Shown here: in pieces, positions 35,729 through 44,579 of the stretch
How the letters are laid out: every line of letters starts with the position of its first letter
Numbering within the stretch: the first letter of the stretch is position 1
From: Myxococcales bacterium
GTDB taxonomy: Bacteria > Myxococcota_A > Polyangia > Polyangiales > JAFGIB01
Assembly: GCA_029880325.1 (NCBI GenBank)
Contig: JAOUOP010000001.1
Coordinates: 1-64,000 of the forward strand
Direction: 5' to 3'
DNA length: 64,000 nucleotides
Program-made: the position numbers and the translations under genes
The notes under the pieces: generated by a model
The model's database searches: none
Seen by the model: only the letters and a program-made list of their open reading frames with translations
Told to the model about the DNA's origin: nothing

Positions 35729-36385
35729 GTGGACGAGTCAAACGATCTCTACTTCGAGCAGGTGGCCATCGGGCCGATGCAGAACTTCATCTACTTCATC
35801 GGCAGCCGCCGCACCCGCGAGTGCCTGGTGGTGGATCCGGCCTGGAGCACCGAGGGCATCATGGAGTTCGCCGGCGAGGCCGACATGCGCATCGTCGGCT
35901 CCCTGGTCACCCACTACCATCCCGACCACGTGGGCGGGCGCATGGGCTTCTTCGGCGTGCCCGGCGGTGTGGCGGAGTTGGCAGGGCAAACCGACGCCAT
36001 CGCCCATGTGAGCAAGCACGAGGCCGACGGGCTGATCAAGATCACGGGCCTGAGCGAGAGCGATCTGGTGCGCCACGACAGCGGCGACGTGATCACCCTG
36101 GGCGATGTCAGCATCGAGTTGATCCACACCCCCGGTCATACCCCGGGCAGTCAGTGCTTTTTGGTGCGCGAACGACTGGTGACCGGCGACACCCTCTTCG
36201 TCGACGGCTGCGGCCGCGTGGACCTGCCCGGTGGCGACGCTGGCGCCCTGCGCGAAAGCTTGCGCACGCTGGCCAAGCTACCCGATACGGTCACCATCTG
36301 CCCGGGACACAACTACGGCCGCACGCCCACCAACACGATGGCCGAGCAGAAGCAGAGCAACTGGTCGATGATCGACGCGCTCTGA
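35729..36385 (+). CDS. MBL-fold metallo-hydrolase (glyoxalase II-like)
   Basis: The 218-residue protein has the MBL metal motif THYHPDHVGG, then HTPGHTPGSQCF, VTGDTLFVDGCGRVDLPGGD and CPGHNYG, which supply the two-metal site. The overall order and GCGRVDLPGG resemble persulfide dioxygenase/glyoxalase II relatives, so a thioester or persulfide substrate is possible, but it is not assigned. The start is the GTG at 35729, which gives the expected N terminus (YFEQVAIGPMQNFIYFIG). It follows ribF by 36 bases on the same strand and may share its transcript. Confidence 0.88.
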   Translation: MDESNDLYFEQVAIGPMQNFIYFIGSRRTRECLVVDPAWSTEGIMEFAGEADMRIVGSLVTHYHPDHVGGRMGFFGVPGGVAELAGQTDAIAHVSKHEADGLIKITGLSESDLVRHDSGDVITLGDVSIELIHTPGHTPGSQCFLVRERLVTGDTLFVDGCGRVDLPGGDAGALRESLRTLAKLPDTVTICPGHNYGRTPTNTMAEQKQSNWSMIDAL

Positions 36386-36409
36386 GCCACTGCGCCCGGC
36401 GCGATGGCC

Positions 36410-37204
36410 CTACAACAGCCCCGGCGGCTCGATGCCCAGGGCCTGCTGCAAAAACGCCAACTCGTCCTCGCGATCGGGCAGCGGCGCCGGCCGCGTGATC
36501 ATCTTGTCGCGCTTGAGTTCCTCGACCACTTCGGCCTTGCGCTCGAAGGGCGTGCTGAAGTGGTTCATCTGGTAAAGTTCCTCGAAGGGCAGACGCGGCC
36601 TTTGACCCCCCGCCTCCCAGTGCTCCGCAGGATAACCCACAGTTTGCAACAGTAACACGCGGCAGTGCTCGGGAATGCCCAGGCCTTTCTTGATCTTCTC
36701 GCCGTGGGGCGTGCCAAGGCAGCAGGTTCCCAGACCCATGTCATAGGCCATCAGCGTCGCCTGGGCGATGCCCTGACCGCAGTCGACCTCGTTGAGGCCG
36801 GGCTCCTTCAGGCTCTCGCCGATGGCCGCGAAGATCGGAAGCAGGGTTTTTTCCAGCGCCTCGACGCGCTCTTTCTTGGGACCGAAACCCAGGGCCCCCG
36901 CGTCCAGGAGCTCCCGCAGCCGGTCGCCCTGCACGTCGACGGCGTTGGGGTCCAGATACCAGACCAGGATCACGGGCGCGATGCGAATCTGCCAGCCCAC
37001 GATGAAACCCTCGATCGAGTCGAGCACTTCCTTGGGCGCAGTATCTCGAAAGACTGCCACCGCGCGCAGGCTTTGCACGTTGCCCCAGTGGGAGGCCAGG
37101 CGCGAGGCCTCGAGCATCATCTGAATCTTCTCCGGTTCGACCATTTTGTAGGGCCGGACAAAACGAATCGACCGCCGGCGTCCGATGACTTCCCTCAACT
37201 CCAT
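36410..37204 (-). CDS. Nitroreductase family protein
   Basis: The 264-residue protein has the FMN-binding nitroreductase layout: the N-terminal RRRSIRFVRPYKMVEPEKI, SHWGNVQSLRAVAVF, CGQGIAQATLMAYDMGLGTC and VLLLQTVGYPAE. The residues contact FMN phosphate and the flavin ring. It likely reduces a nitro or quinone compound with NAD(P)H, as a homodimer in the cytoplasm. The C-terminal 60 residues (RPRLPFEELYQMNHFS) extend beyond short family members. It is convergent with the MBL gene, 24 bp away, and lies downstream of an M24 gene on the same strand. Confidence 0.88.
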   Translation of the reverse strand: MELREVIGRRRSIRFVRPYKMVEPEKIQMMLEASRLASHWGNVQSLRAVAVFRDTAPKEVLDSIEGFIVGWQIRIAPVILVWYLDPNAVDVQGDRLRELLDAGALGFGPKKERVEALEKTLLPIFAAIGESLKEPGLNEVDCGQGIAQATLMAYDMGLGTCCLGTPHGEKIKKGLGIPEHCRVLLLQTVGYPAEHWEAGGQRPRLPFEELYQMNHFSTPFERKAEVVEELKRDKMITRPAPLPDREDELAFLQQALGIEPPGLL

Positions 37205-37300
37205 GACGTACCTCGATTTGGCTAGCGCGCTATGCAGTGACCAAACGATCTGCGCGCAAAATTCTCCCGGCAGGCCGCCCTTCGACCTGCCACGAAGTCC

Positions 37301-38137
37301 TCAGGCCGCGTCGACCTTCTTTCGCGACCAGCGGCGCACGTGCGGCAGGTCGTCGTCGAGCCAGTAGGCGTCGTCCTCGGTGACCACCAGCAGCTCCTCC
37401 CACTTGGCGCCGATGGGGCCGAGTCCCAGGTGCGGCTCCACCGCCCAAAGCCCCGGATCGATGCGCACGTCACTGGCCTTGTGGTCGTTCCAGTAGGGCC
37501 AGGCCTGGGCCCGTCCAAAGCGCGCCGCGCGCGTCGAGCGCCCCAGCCCGCGCAGGGCCCGCACACCAAAACCCGCCAGCTCCACGCGCCTGAGCCATGA
37601 GGGCTCCATGCGAAAGACCTTGTGGGCCAGCACGCGCAGCGGATAGGCCTGGTGGCGATTGGCGTAACCCTGCCGCTCGATGATGCGGTCGACCTCGGCG
37701 TAGACCTCCTTGGCGGTCCTGCCCTGCTTGACCATCTGGGCGATGACGCCGCGGTACTCCTCCAGGTCGTCCTGCATCTTCTCGAGCGTGGGGTTTTCGC
37801 CGAGACAGCAGCTGTAGCCGATGTCACAGCTGTATCCGTCGCTCGCGGGAGCCACGTCGAGAATGACCGGCATGCCAGGCTCGAGCCTGCGCCCGCTGGG
37901 CCGAAACTTCAGAGGCGTACGAAAGCCGGTGAAGCTGGTGCGGTCACCGAACCACACGAAGGGCACGTGGAAGTATTCGACGATGCCGTGATCGCCCAGC
38001 CAGCGCCGCATCATGCGCGCCACTTCTTTTTCGGTTTGCCCTTCGCGCAGCTCGGCTTCGATGGCCTCGGTACACTGGTAGGCCAGCTGCTGGACCTCCC
38101 TGAAGCGCTCGAGCTCGCGGTCGGAATAGACGGTCAT
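37301..38137 (-). CDS. M24-family metallopeptidase (aminopeptidase P/creatinase fold)
   Basis: The 278-residue protein has the pita-bread metal site: His in VEYFHVPFVWFGDRTSF, Asp in VILDVAPASDGYSCDIGYS (two Asp), His in LAHKVFRM, Glu in GLWAVEPHLG and Glu in KWEELLVVTED. These metal-ligand positions fit a creatinase/Xaa-Pro-like or methionine-aminopeptidase-like fold; the true substrate is unknown. The ATG at 38137 gives a short N terminus before the helix TVYSDRELERF. Upstream sequence in the same frame shows no family likeness. It is divergent from a small hypothetical gene. Confidence 0.85.
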   Translation of the reverse strand: MTVYSDRELERFREVQQLAYQCTEAIEAELREGQTEKEVARMMRRWLGDHGIVEYFHVPFVWFGDRTSFTGFRTPLKFRPSGRRLEPGMPVILDVAPASDGYSCDIGYSCCLGENPTLEKMQDDLEEYRGVIAQMVKQGRTAKEVYAEVDRIIERQGYANRHQAYPLRVLAHKVFRMEPSWLRRVELAGFGVRALRGLGRSTRAARFGRAQAWPYWNDHKASDVRIDPGLWAVEPHLGLGPIGAKWEELLVVTEDDAYWLDDDLPHVRRWSRKKVDAA

Positions 38138-38233
38138 GGCAGAAGCCTCCAGGAAAGGGCGATGCGCGCGCAACTCCTCCTCGGCGAGCATTGGACAAGC
38201 GCCGAGGCGTGACCTATGTAAGATCAAGCAGCG

Positions 38234-38653
38234 ATGACCCGCAAGCGCAGCAAGAAGCCCCTCACGGACGTGGCCCTGCTTTCCGGTCCCACCGAGGACG
38301 GTCGTGGCGCGCGCATGCTGCGCTACAAGGAAGGCGCGCTCTACGCTGGCGAGATTCGACCGGCGCGGGAAGGCCAGGCGCTCGGCGGCCAAGAACTGGT
38401 ACGGCTGGAGCCGCTGCACGAGGAACTGCCCCTGTGCCGCGTGGAGGTGCTGCACGGCGGCGACGGGGATGGCAAGGCGTCCGCCACGGAGGCCGCCGGC
38501 GCTGGACGACCCGAGGGGCACCCCGCCGCGGGCAACCAGGGGCGCAAGCAGGGCAGCGGTCCGGCACGCATCGCCACCGACAGCTACCGCAAGAACTGGG
38601 CGGCGGTATTCGGCGGCGCGCGCAAGAAGCGGACCGACTACTCGGTCAACTGA
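38234..38653 (+). CDS. Hypothetical Lys/Arg-rich small protein
   Basis: The 139-residue product has no recognised domain. It begins with a basic stretch (TRKRSKKPL), has a central segment with ALLSGPTEDGRGARMLRY and EIRPAREGQALGGQELVRLEP (beta-rich in feel), and ends in a Gly/Ala-rich low-complexity stretch and RKNWAAVFGGARKKRTDYSVN. No signal or membrane segment. The ATG at 38234 follows weak purines. It is squeezed between two convergent/divergent genes (96 bp after the M24 start, 6 bp before the next stop). Confidence 0.6.
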   Translation: MTRKRSKKPLTDVALLSGPTEDGRGARMLRYKEGALYAGEIRPAREGQALGGQELVRLEPLHEELPLCRVEVLHGGDGDGKASATEAAGAGRPEGHPAAGNQGRKQGSGPARIATDSYRKNWAAVFGGARKKRTDYSVN

Positions 38654-38659
38654 CCAGCT

Positions 38660-39721
38660 TCAAAACGCCACCATGGCGCGCACCATGGCCCTGTCGCGCC
38701 CAACGCTCGGCTGCAGCGCGAAGCTCCGGCGGGGGCGGTGACCGGCCCGATCCGACTCCCCGTCGCCATCGAGCAAAAAGTAGGCGCCCAGACCACCGGC
38801 CAGCGCGGCGGTGCCGAGAAAGACGTACTGCAGGAGCTCAAAGGTCTCGCCGCTGCTGCAAATGTCGCGGACCGACTCCAGCTGTTGGGCGCTGAGCCCG
38901 TAGCCCGCGCCGTCGCCCGCCTCGACGCAGACATCGGGGACGTCCGGATCGATGTCGTGAATCCTCTGGCGGTAGTCCGTGTAGATGGGATCGTCGTTGG
39001 CGGCCGAGATCTGCAGCCACGAGTACACCGTCAGGCCGAGGGACACGCCGGCCACGCCCAGCAGGGTGTAGCCCGCCCAGTCGTTGCTACCGCCGCCGCT
39101 GGGCCGGGGCTCCCAGGGGGACTCGTGATCGTCGGTGTCGACGGCGCCGGCTTGCTCCGGAGCCGGGGCGGCCTGCGGCGGACCGCCGGCGGGCGGCGCC
39201 TGCACCGGCATCGGCTCCAGCGGGGGCAGGCCGCGCAGCTCGCGCAGCAGACCCGACGCCACCGTCGGCAGGGCTGCGCGATTCTGCGGATCGATTTCGG
39301 TTTGGGCCGACGCCACGATGGCTCCGCCGGAGCTGTCGAACATCATCAGCTGCACCGAGACCGCGCGGCCATCGCCGACCCGCGCCAGAGTCCCGTAGAC
39401 GACCTGCTGGGCGCCCAGGCCCGAGCCGATGGTCGCCCGGCACGACTCCGAACTCATCTCGCAGTCGTTGACCATGGTCATCTGGCTCAAGGAGGGGCGG
39501 TTGGAGCTGAGGTTCCATTCCGCCACCTGAGCCGCCTCCTGGTAGACACTGTCGCTGAGTTCGGTTGCCAGACCGTCGTCGCCGTCCTCGCTGATGAGGC
39601 CGAGCATGACCACGCTCTGCTGTGCCTCGGCCACGGCTGCCGGAGCGGCCACCGCCAGCAAAGCGAGTAATGGCCAGCAGCCAGCGGGGCGCAGGAGTGT
39701 GGGGAACGACGGGGTGTTCAT
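38660..39721 (-). CDS. Secreted protein with C-terminal membrane segments, unknown function
   Basis: The 353-residue product has a signal peptide (about 1-34, LLALLAVAAPAAVAEAQ) and an extracytoplasmic alpha/beta domain of about 130 residues (SVVMLGLISEDGDDG, VVYGTLARVGDGRAVSVQLMMFDS). This is the pattern of proteins that compute a parameter from a CREDO-like beta strand layout, common in myxobacterial TolB-like/FlgO-like proteins. A Pro/Ala linker and two hydrophobic segments (about 215-235 and 295-315) follow. The fold guess is tentative. The ATG at 39721 begins the signal peptide; an AT-rich divergent gap lies upstream. Confidence 0.7.
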   Translation of the reverse strand: MNTPSFPTLLRPAGCWPLLALLAVAAPAAVAEAQQSVVMLGLISEDGDDGLATELSDSVYQEAAQVAEWNLSSNRPSLSQMTMVNDCEMSSESCRATIGSGLGAQQVVYGTLARVGDGRAVSVQLMMFDSSGGAIVASAQTEIDPQNRAALPTVASGLLRELRGLPPLEPMPVQAPPAGGPPQAAPAPEQAGAVDTDDHESPWEPRPSGGGSNDWAGYTLLGVAGVSLGLTVYSWLQISAANDDPIYTDYRQRIHDIDPDVPDVCVEAGDGAGYGLSAQQLESVRDICSSGETFELLQYVFLGTAALAGGLGAYFLLDGDGESDRAGHRPRRSFALQPSVGRDRAMVRAMVAF

Positions 39722-39815
39722 GCGGGCATCTTACAACCCGTCCGCGAAGTCGGAACACCCGAATTCGGGAACATCTCCGGCCAAAACACCTGCCCCGATG
39801 CGCATCGAGAAAAGC

Positions 39816-39858
39816 TTTGCGCATAAATAGTTACTCAGTTATACAATCAATGATTGAC
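39816..39858. promoter_or_regulatory. AT-rich divergent promoter/operator region
   Basis: The gap 39722-39972 between divergent genes has an unusually AT-rich core. It holds TTGCGC (39817-39822), 17 bases, TATACA (39840-39845) as a possible rightward promoter, and the 11-base palindrome TCAATGATTGA at 39847-39857, which could be an operator; TTGACA overlaps its end. No coding content. Motif match only. Confidence 0.35.
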
Positions 39859-39972
39859 ATCGGTCGGGTCGGGGTAACGGCGGCCACAGGGCCGTGACAT
39901 TTGGCGACCCATTGGGGATAAGAGTGCGCAGTATCGGCGGAGCCAGGCCACGGCCCGCCCCGCGGAGGCAGC

Positions 39973-40812
39973 ATGGCGATCGATTTGAGCACCGTCGGCC
40001 ACAGCGTCGAGCCCCACAGCAAGAGCTACGACTGGCGCGACGTCTCCCTCTACGCCCAGGCCCTGGGCGCCGGCACCGGAGACCTCAAGTACGTGTTGGA
40101 TCCGAGCCCCCAGGTGCTGCCGACCTGGGGCGTGATCCCGGCCTTCGAGCCGGTCTTCGACGCCATGCGCGCCACCGGCGGCGACCTGGTGCAGCTGCTG
40201 CACACAGCCCAACGAACCGAGCTCGTGCGCCCCTTCCCCGCCGCAGGCGAGATGAAGACCCGCGCCCGCATCCGCGGCATCTGGGACATGAAGATCGGCG
40301 CCATCTGCTTCCTCGACACCGAGACCGAGGTCGACTCCGAGCTGGCCTGCCGCACCAGTTGGCAGCTGCTGGTGCGGGGTGCAGGCGGCTTCGGTGGCGA
40401 GCGCCCACCCGGCAGCCTGCGTACCAAGCCGCCGCGCGGCGCCGAGCCGGATTTCGAAGTCGAGGTGGAGACCAGCGCCGATCAGGCCCTGCTCTACCGT
40501 CTGACGGGCGACGTCAATCCCATCCACTCGCATCCGGAAGTCGCAGCCCAGGCCGGCTTCGATCGCCCGATCCTCCACGGCCTGTGCACCTACGGCATCG
40601 CCGGCCGCGTCGCGCTCAAGGCGCTGGCGGGCGACGAACCGGCGCGCTTCAAAGCCCTGGAGACGCGCTTCAACAAGGTCGTGATGCCCGGCGATACGCT
40701 GGTCGTGCGCGGCTACAAGCTCGAAGCAGCCGGCCAGGCGGCGGTCACGGTCACGGTGAAAGCCTCCGGAGACGTCGCCATCGCCAACGGGCTCTTCGAA
40801 TACGCGCCGTAG
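39973..40812 (+). CDS. MaoC-type 2-enoyl-CoA hydratase (hydratase 2)
   Basis: The 279-residue protein is a double-hotdog MaoC-like dehydratase. The C-terminal hotdog carries the hydratase-2 motif YRLTGDVNPIHSHPEVA with the catalytic Asp and His, followed by GFDRPILHGLCTYGIAGRV. The N-terminal half is the partner hotdog (YAQALGAG, VIPAFEPVFDAM). It should hydrate trans-2-enoyl-CoA to (3R)-hydroxyacyl-CoA, the substrate of the MFE-2-type dehydrogenase encoded at 11447-12334. It starts at the ATG at 39973 after GAGG and leads a likely unit with the alcohol dehydrogenase gene (114 bp gap). Confidence 0.92.
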   Translation: MAIDLSTVGHSVEPHSKSYDWRDVSLYAQALGAGTGDLKYVLDPSPQVLPTWGVIPAFEPVFDAMRATGGDLVQLLHTAQRTELVRPFPAAGEMKTRARIRGIWDMKIGAICFLDTETEVDSELACRTSWQLLVRGAGGFGGERPPGSLRTKPPRGAEPDFEVEVETSADQALLYRLTGDVNPIHSHPEVAAQAGFDRPILHGLCTYGIAGRVALKALAGDEPARFKALETRFNKVVMPGDTLVVRGYKLEAAGQAAVTVTVKASGDVAIANGLFEYAP

Positions 40813-40925
40813 GGCGTCGTTACGACCTCGACCGGGCCGCGACCACGCGTTGGCGGGTGCGGGCCGATGCTGTAGGGTCACGCCCCGGCCGGCGGCGCCT
40901 GCCGGCCGCATCGCGAGGATCTGCC

Positions 40926-41972
40926 ATGAAAGCCTTCCAGACCGGCGCCCCGGGCGCCCCGCTGATCGACAAAGAGCTGCCCACCCCCGAGCCCACGGGC
41001 ACCGAGGTATTGCTCAAGACCGTCGCCGCCGGCGTCTGCCACTCCGACGTGCACATCCACGAGGCCAAGTTCGACCTGGGCGAGGGCAAAGTCATGCCCG
41101 CCGGCTTTCCCGGCATGACCCTGGGCCACGAGATCACCGGCGAGGTTGTGGCGCTGGGGCCTGACGCCGAAGGCGTGGCCGTGGGCGACAGGGTCGTGGC
41201 CTTCCCCTGGATCGGATGCGGCAGCTGCCGGCAGTGCGAGCGCGGCGAAGAAAATCTCTGCGGCAGGGCCCAAAATCTCGGCATCGCGCGCAGCGGCGGC
41301 TTCGGCGACCACGTGCTGGTGCCCCACCCCCGCTACCTTTTCGACAAGGGCGAGACCGCCGATGCCCTCTCCTGCACCTACGCCTGCTCGGGCCTGACGG
41401 CCTATGGGGCGCTGCGCAAGGTGGGCGAGCTGCCGTCCGGCGCGCGCATCGTGATCGTGGGCGCTGGCGGCGTGGGCATGAATGCGGTGCAGATCGCACG
41501 CTCGGCATTCGATATCGATCCCATCGTCTGCGATATCGACGAGGCCAAGCTCGAGGCGGCCAAGGCCGCTGGCGTCGAGCACGTCTTCAATGCCGCCGAT
41601 CCGGAGTCGGCCAAGGCGATCAAGACGCTCACCGGCGGCGGCGCCTATGCGGCCCTGGACTTCGTGGGTTCCGAAAACTCCACCCAGTTCGCCCTCAAGA
41701 CACTGGAGAAGGGCGGCAAGCTGGTGGTTGTTGGCCTTTTCGGCGGCTCGCTGAAATTTCCACTGCCGATGATCCCGATCCTGGCGCGCACCATCCAGGG
41801 CAGCTACGTGGGCAGCCTGGCGGAGATGGGCGAGCTCATGGAGCTCGTACGGGCCGGCAAGATCCCGGCGATTCCCATCGAAGAGCGTCCGGCTTCGGCC
41901 GAGAATGCGACCCGGACCCTGCAAGATCTGCGCGACGGCAAGGTCGCCGGGCGCGCCGTGCTGATGTACTGA
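40926..41972 (+). CDS. Zinc-dependent alcohol dehydrogenase
   Basis: The 348-residue MDR-family protein has the catalytic zinc ligands in GVCHSDVH and GHEITGEVV, the structural zinc Cys set in CGSCRQCERGEENLC, and the NAD motif VGAGGVGMNAV followed by DIDEAKLEAAKAAG. The acidic residue after the second strand favours NAD(H). It should oxidise an alcohol or reduce an aldehyde or ketone; the closest class cannot be fixed by eye. It is downstream of the MaoC gene on the same strand. The ATG at 40926 gives the standard N terminus (MKAFQTGAPG). Confidence 0.92.
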   Translation: MKAFQTGAPGAPLIDKELPTPEPTGTEVLLKTVAAGVCHSDVHIHEAKFDLGEGKVMPAGFPGMTLGHEITGEVVALGPDAEGVAVGDRVVAFPWIGCGSCRQCERGEENLCGRAQNLGIARSGGFGDHVLVPHPRYLFDKGETADALSCTYACSGLTAYGALRKVGELPSGARIVIVGAGGVGMNAVQIARSAFDIDPIVCDIDEAKLEAAKAAGVEHVFNAADPESAKAIKTLTGGGAYAALDFVGSENSTQFALKTLEKGGKLVVVGLFGGSLKFPLPMIPILARTIQGSYVGSLAEMGELMELVRAGKIPAIPIEERPASAENATRTLQDLRDGKVAGRAVLMY

Positions 41973-42089
41973 CGCCATCTCGAGCGATGATCGGTCGCTC
42001 TCCCCTGCCGCCTGGCACACCCATTGCTTATCTCTGAGTGTGCCCCGATGCACGTGCCATTGTGTGCCAGCGGGCAAGGGAGATGACCG

Positions 42090-43919
42090 ATGATCAAGCA
42101 CGGATTGCACACGGGCCCGCTGGCCGCAGCCCTCGGGACCACCCTGCTGTCGACCCTGCTGCTGCCCTTGCTGTGGCCGCAACCGGCCCACGCCTGCGGC
42201 GGTCTATTTTGCAACTCCACCCAGAGCCAAGCGGTCAATCAGGCCGCCGAGCGCATCATCTTCAGCCACAACGAAGATGGCACGGTCACGGCGGTGATCG
42301 AGATCATGTACGAGGGCGCCGCCGACCGCTTCGCCTGGTTATTGCCAGTGCCCGGGGTGCCCAAGATCGAGGTCAGCTCCTCCCAGGTCTTCGACCAGCT
42401 GCAGCGTCTGACCGCCCCCACCTACACCCTGCAGGTCCAGGTCGAGGGGGAATGCCAGAACTTCGCCTTCGCCAACGGTGGTAGCGGCGGGGCCTCCTTC
42501 GGGACGCCTACCACCACCGCTTCGGATGCCGCGCCTTCTGAGCCGGCCGTCATGCTCGAAGCCTCCGGCACCGTGGGCCCCTACGACTTCGCCGTCATCT
42601 CGCTCATGGACGGCCTCGACGATCCGGCCCAGGTGGCCATCGACTGGCTCACCACTGAGGGTTATGACGTGGGCGAGCTGGGGCCGGAGGTACTGCGCCC
42701 CTACCTGCTCGAAGGCCTGAACCTCCTGGCATTCCGCCTGACCAAAGGCAACCAGACAGGCTCGATCCGCCCGGTGCGCCTGACCTACCCGGCCGACAGC
42801 CCCTCGATTCCGATCCGCCCCACCGCCGTCGCGGCCAACGACAACATGGGCGTAATGGTCTTCATGCTGGCCCAGGGACGGGCGGTACCCACCAACTACC
42901 GCGCACTGGAGCTGAACGAAGCCCTGATCAACTGGTTCAATCCCTCGTCGAACTACAACGACGTGATCAACCAGGCGGCCGACCAAGCCGGAGGCCACGG
43001 CTTCGTCACCGAGTTCGCCGGCTCGACCGAATTCCTGCGCAATCAGATCTTCGGCCCCGGGCAGCGTGCCCAGTGGAATGACTTCCAGTCAGGCAGCTTC
43101 ACAAATGGCCAGGAGTTGCTCAGGCAGGCGATCGAGCTCTACGGCAGCTGGGACGGTTTCGAGCTAGCGCTGCAGGCCGGGGTCACGCCAAGCGATCCGG
43201 AGTCCATCGAGACCCTGGTCAACTGCTTCCAGTGCCCGGTCAACGACGAGCTTGTCGTCGACAGCGCGGCCTTCGTCGAGGCGCTCTTCGACAAGGTAAT
43301 CTCACCGGTCCTGCAGACCCACGAGCTATTGACCTCCCAGGGCAAGCTCACGCGCCTCTACACCACCATGAGCGCCGACGAGATGACGGTCGACCCGGTC
43401 TTCGACGACAACCACGACCTGCCCGACGTGGACAATCTTCACCAGGCCACGCGCTTCATCGAATGCAGCTCCGAGTTCGATCAGAGCGCCGCCCCCTGGC
43501 GCATCGAGCTGCCCCAGGGCGATGTGGTGCGCGGCATGGGCAGCACCCTGACCTGGCCCGTAAGCCTGGAAGCGCAGCCGGCCAACCTGCGGGTGATGCA
43601 GCTGTCGACCTCGGGTGAGGGCGAGGTCATCGCGGACAACCGAGGCCGTGTCACCGAAATGCTGATCGAGCTGGCGGGGGACTTCGAGGTCGCCGCTGCC
43701 AACACCAACGCCGGTGGTGGTGGCAGCGGCGGTGGCTCGGTTTCGGGCTCGCCCGCGCCCCGGGGCAACCCATCGGAGTCGGATGCCAGCACCATGAGCA
43801 GCAGCGGATTGTGCAGCGCGGTCCCGGGGCGGGCGGCCGGCGGCGACCTCGCCTGGCTCGGCCTCGGCGCCCTGTGGCTCGTGCGCTGCCGGCGCTCAAA
43901 GCGCTCGAAGCTCGCGTAA
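42090..43919 (+). CDS. DUF2330 protein with MYXO-CTERM-like tail
   Basis: The 609-residue product has a long signal peptide ending in AHACGGLFCN, the CGG-x-FC start that marks DUF2330, then FSHNEDGTVTAVIEIMYEG and FAWLLPVPGVPKIEVSSS, also typical. The C terminus has a Gly/Ser-rich linker, then SSGLCSAVPG, a hydrophobic stretch (GGDLAWLGLGALWLV) and an Arg/Lys cluster (RCRRSKRSK), matching the MYXO-CTERM sorting tail, so the protein is probably processed and surface-attached. The function of DUF2330 is unknown. The ATG at 42090 follows AGGGAGATGACCG. Confidence 0.9.
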   Translation: MIKHGLHTGPLAAALGTTLLSTLLLPLLWPQPAHACGGLFCNSTQSQAVNQAAERIIFSHNEDGTVTAVIEIMYEGAADRFAWLLPVPGVPKIEVSSSQVFDQLQRLTAPTYTLQVQVEGECQNFAFANGGSGGASFGTPTTTASDAAPSEPAVMLEASGTVGPYDFAVISLMDGLDDPAQVAIDWLTTEGYDVGELGPEVLRPYLLEGLNLLAFRLTKGNQTGSIRPVRLTYPADSPSIPIRPTAVAANDNMGVMVFMLAQGRAVPTNYRALELNEALINWFNPSSNYNDVINQAADQAGGHGFVTEFAGSTEFLRNQIFGPGQRAQWNDFQSGSFTNGQELLRQAIELYGSWDGFELALQAGVTPSDPESIETLVNCFQCPVNDELVVDSAAFVEALFDKVISPVLQTHELLTSQGKLTRLYTTMSADEMTVDPVFDDNHDLPDVDNLHQATRFIECSSEFDQSAAPWRIELPQGDVVRGMGSTLTWPVSLEAQPANLRVMQLSTSGEGEVIADNRGRVTEMLIELAGDFEVAAANTNAGGGGSGGGSVSGSPAPRGNPSESDASTMSSSGLCSAVPGRAAGGDLAWLGLGALWLVRCRRSKRSKLA

Positions 43920-44021
43920 CGTCGGGGCGGCCCCGGCGTATGCGCAGGGGTGGTCACGCTCGCGGATTTCGCGGTCCGACACGGGTCGCCGGCACAACCC
44001 CAGCGCGCTAGCCTCGGCGCG

Positions 44022-44579
44022 GTGAACGAAGAGCAAAGCGACGAGGCGCTGATGCTGGCCTACGTCGGGGGCGACGTTCGGGCTTTCGATCGGCTTTTCG
44101 AGCGCTATGCGCCCGTGATCCTCGGCATCGGTCGCCGCCACCTGCGCAACGAAGACGACGCCCGCGAGCTGCTCCAGAAAACCTTCCTGCGCCTACACGG
44201 CGCCCGCCGCGACTACCGTCCAAGCCAGCCCCTTCACCCCTGGCTGATGACCATCACCATGAACCTGGTGCGCGACAGCTGGCGCCGCAGCAAGCGCAAA
44301 CCCGTCAGCCCCCTGCAGGAGGAACCTACGCCGCCCGAAGCCGACGCAAGCGAGGGCGAGCCCCTCGACGCCGGCCGGCGTGCCGAGATGTTGCGCGCGG
44401 CCCTACGCGAACTGCCGCCGGGACAACGGGAAGTCATCGAGCTGCACTGGCTGCAGGAGCGCCCCTACGCCGAGGTGGCCGAGATCGTGGGCTCGAGCGA
44501 AGGCGCCGTGCGCGTGCGCGCCCATCGCGCCTACGCCAAACTCAAGGCGCGCTTGTCGAAGTTGTTGGAGGACGAGTGA
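44022..44579 (+). CDS. ECF-type RNA polymerase sigma factor
   Basis: The 185-residue protein has sigma-70 region 2 (ALMLAYVGGDVRAFDRLFERY, NEDDARELLQKTFLRLHGAR) and region 4 (ALRELPPGQREVIELHWLQE, YAEVAEIVGSSEGAVRVRAHRAYAKL). There is no extra C-terminal domain. It probably directs transcription of a stress or envelope regulon and is held by the membrane protein encoded directly after it (GTGA overlap). The GTG at 44022 is chosen because it gives the normal N terminus (EEQSDEALMLAY); a frame extension upstream to 43950 has no family content. Confidence 0.9.
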   Translation: MNEEQSDEALMLAYVGGDVRAFDRLFERYAPVILGIGRRHLRNEDDARELLQKTFLRLHGARRDYRPSQPLHPWLMTITMNLVRDSWRRSKRKPVSPLQEEPTPPEADASEGEPLDAGRRAEMLRAALRELPPGQREVIELHWLQERPYAEVAEIVGSSEGAVRVRAHRAYAKLKARLSKLLEDE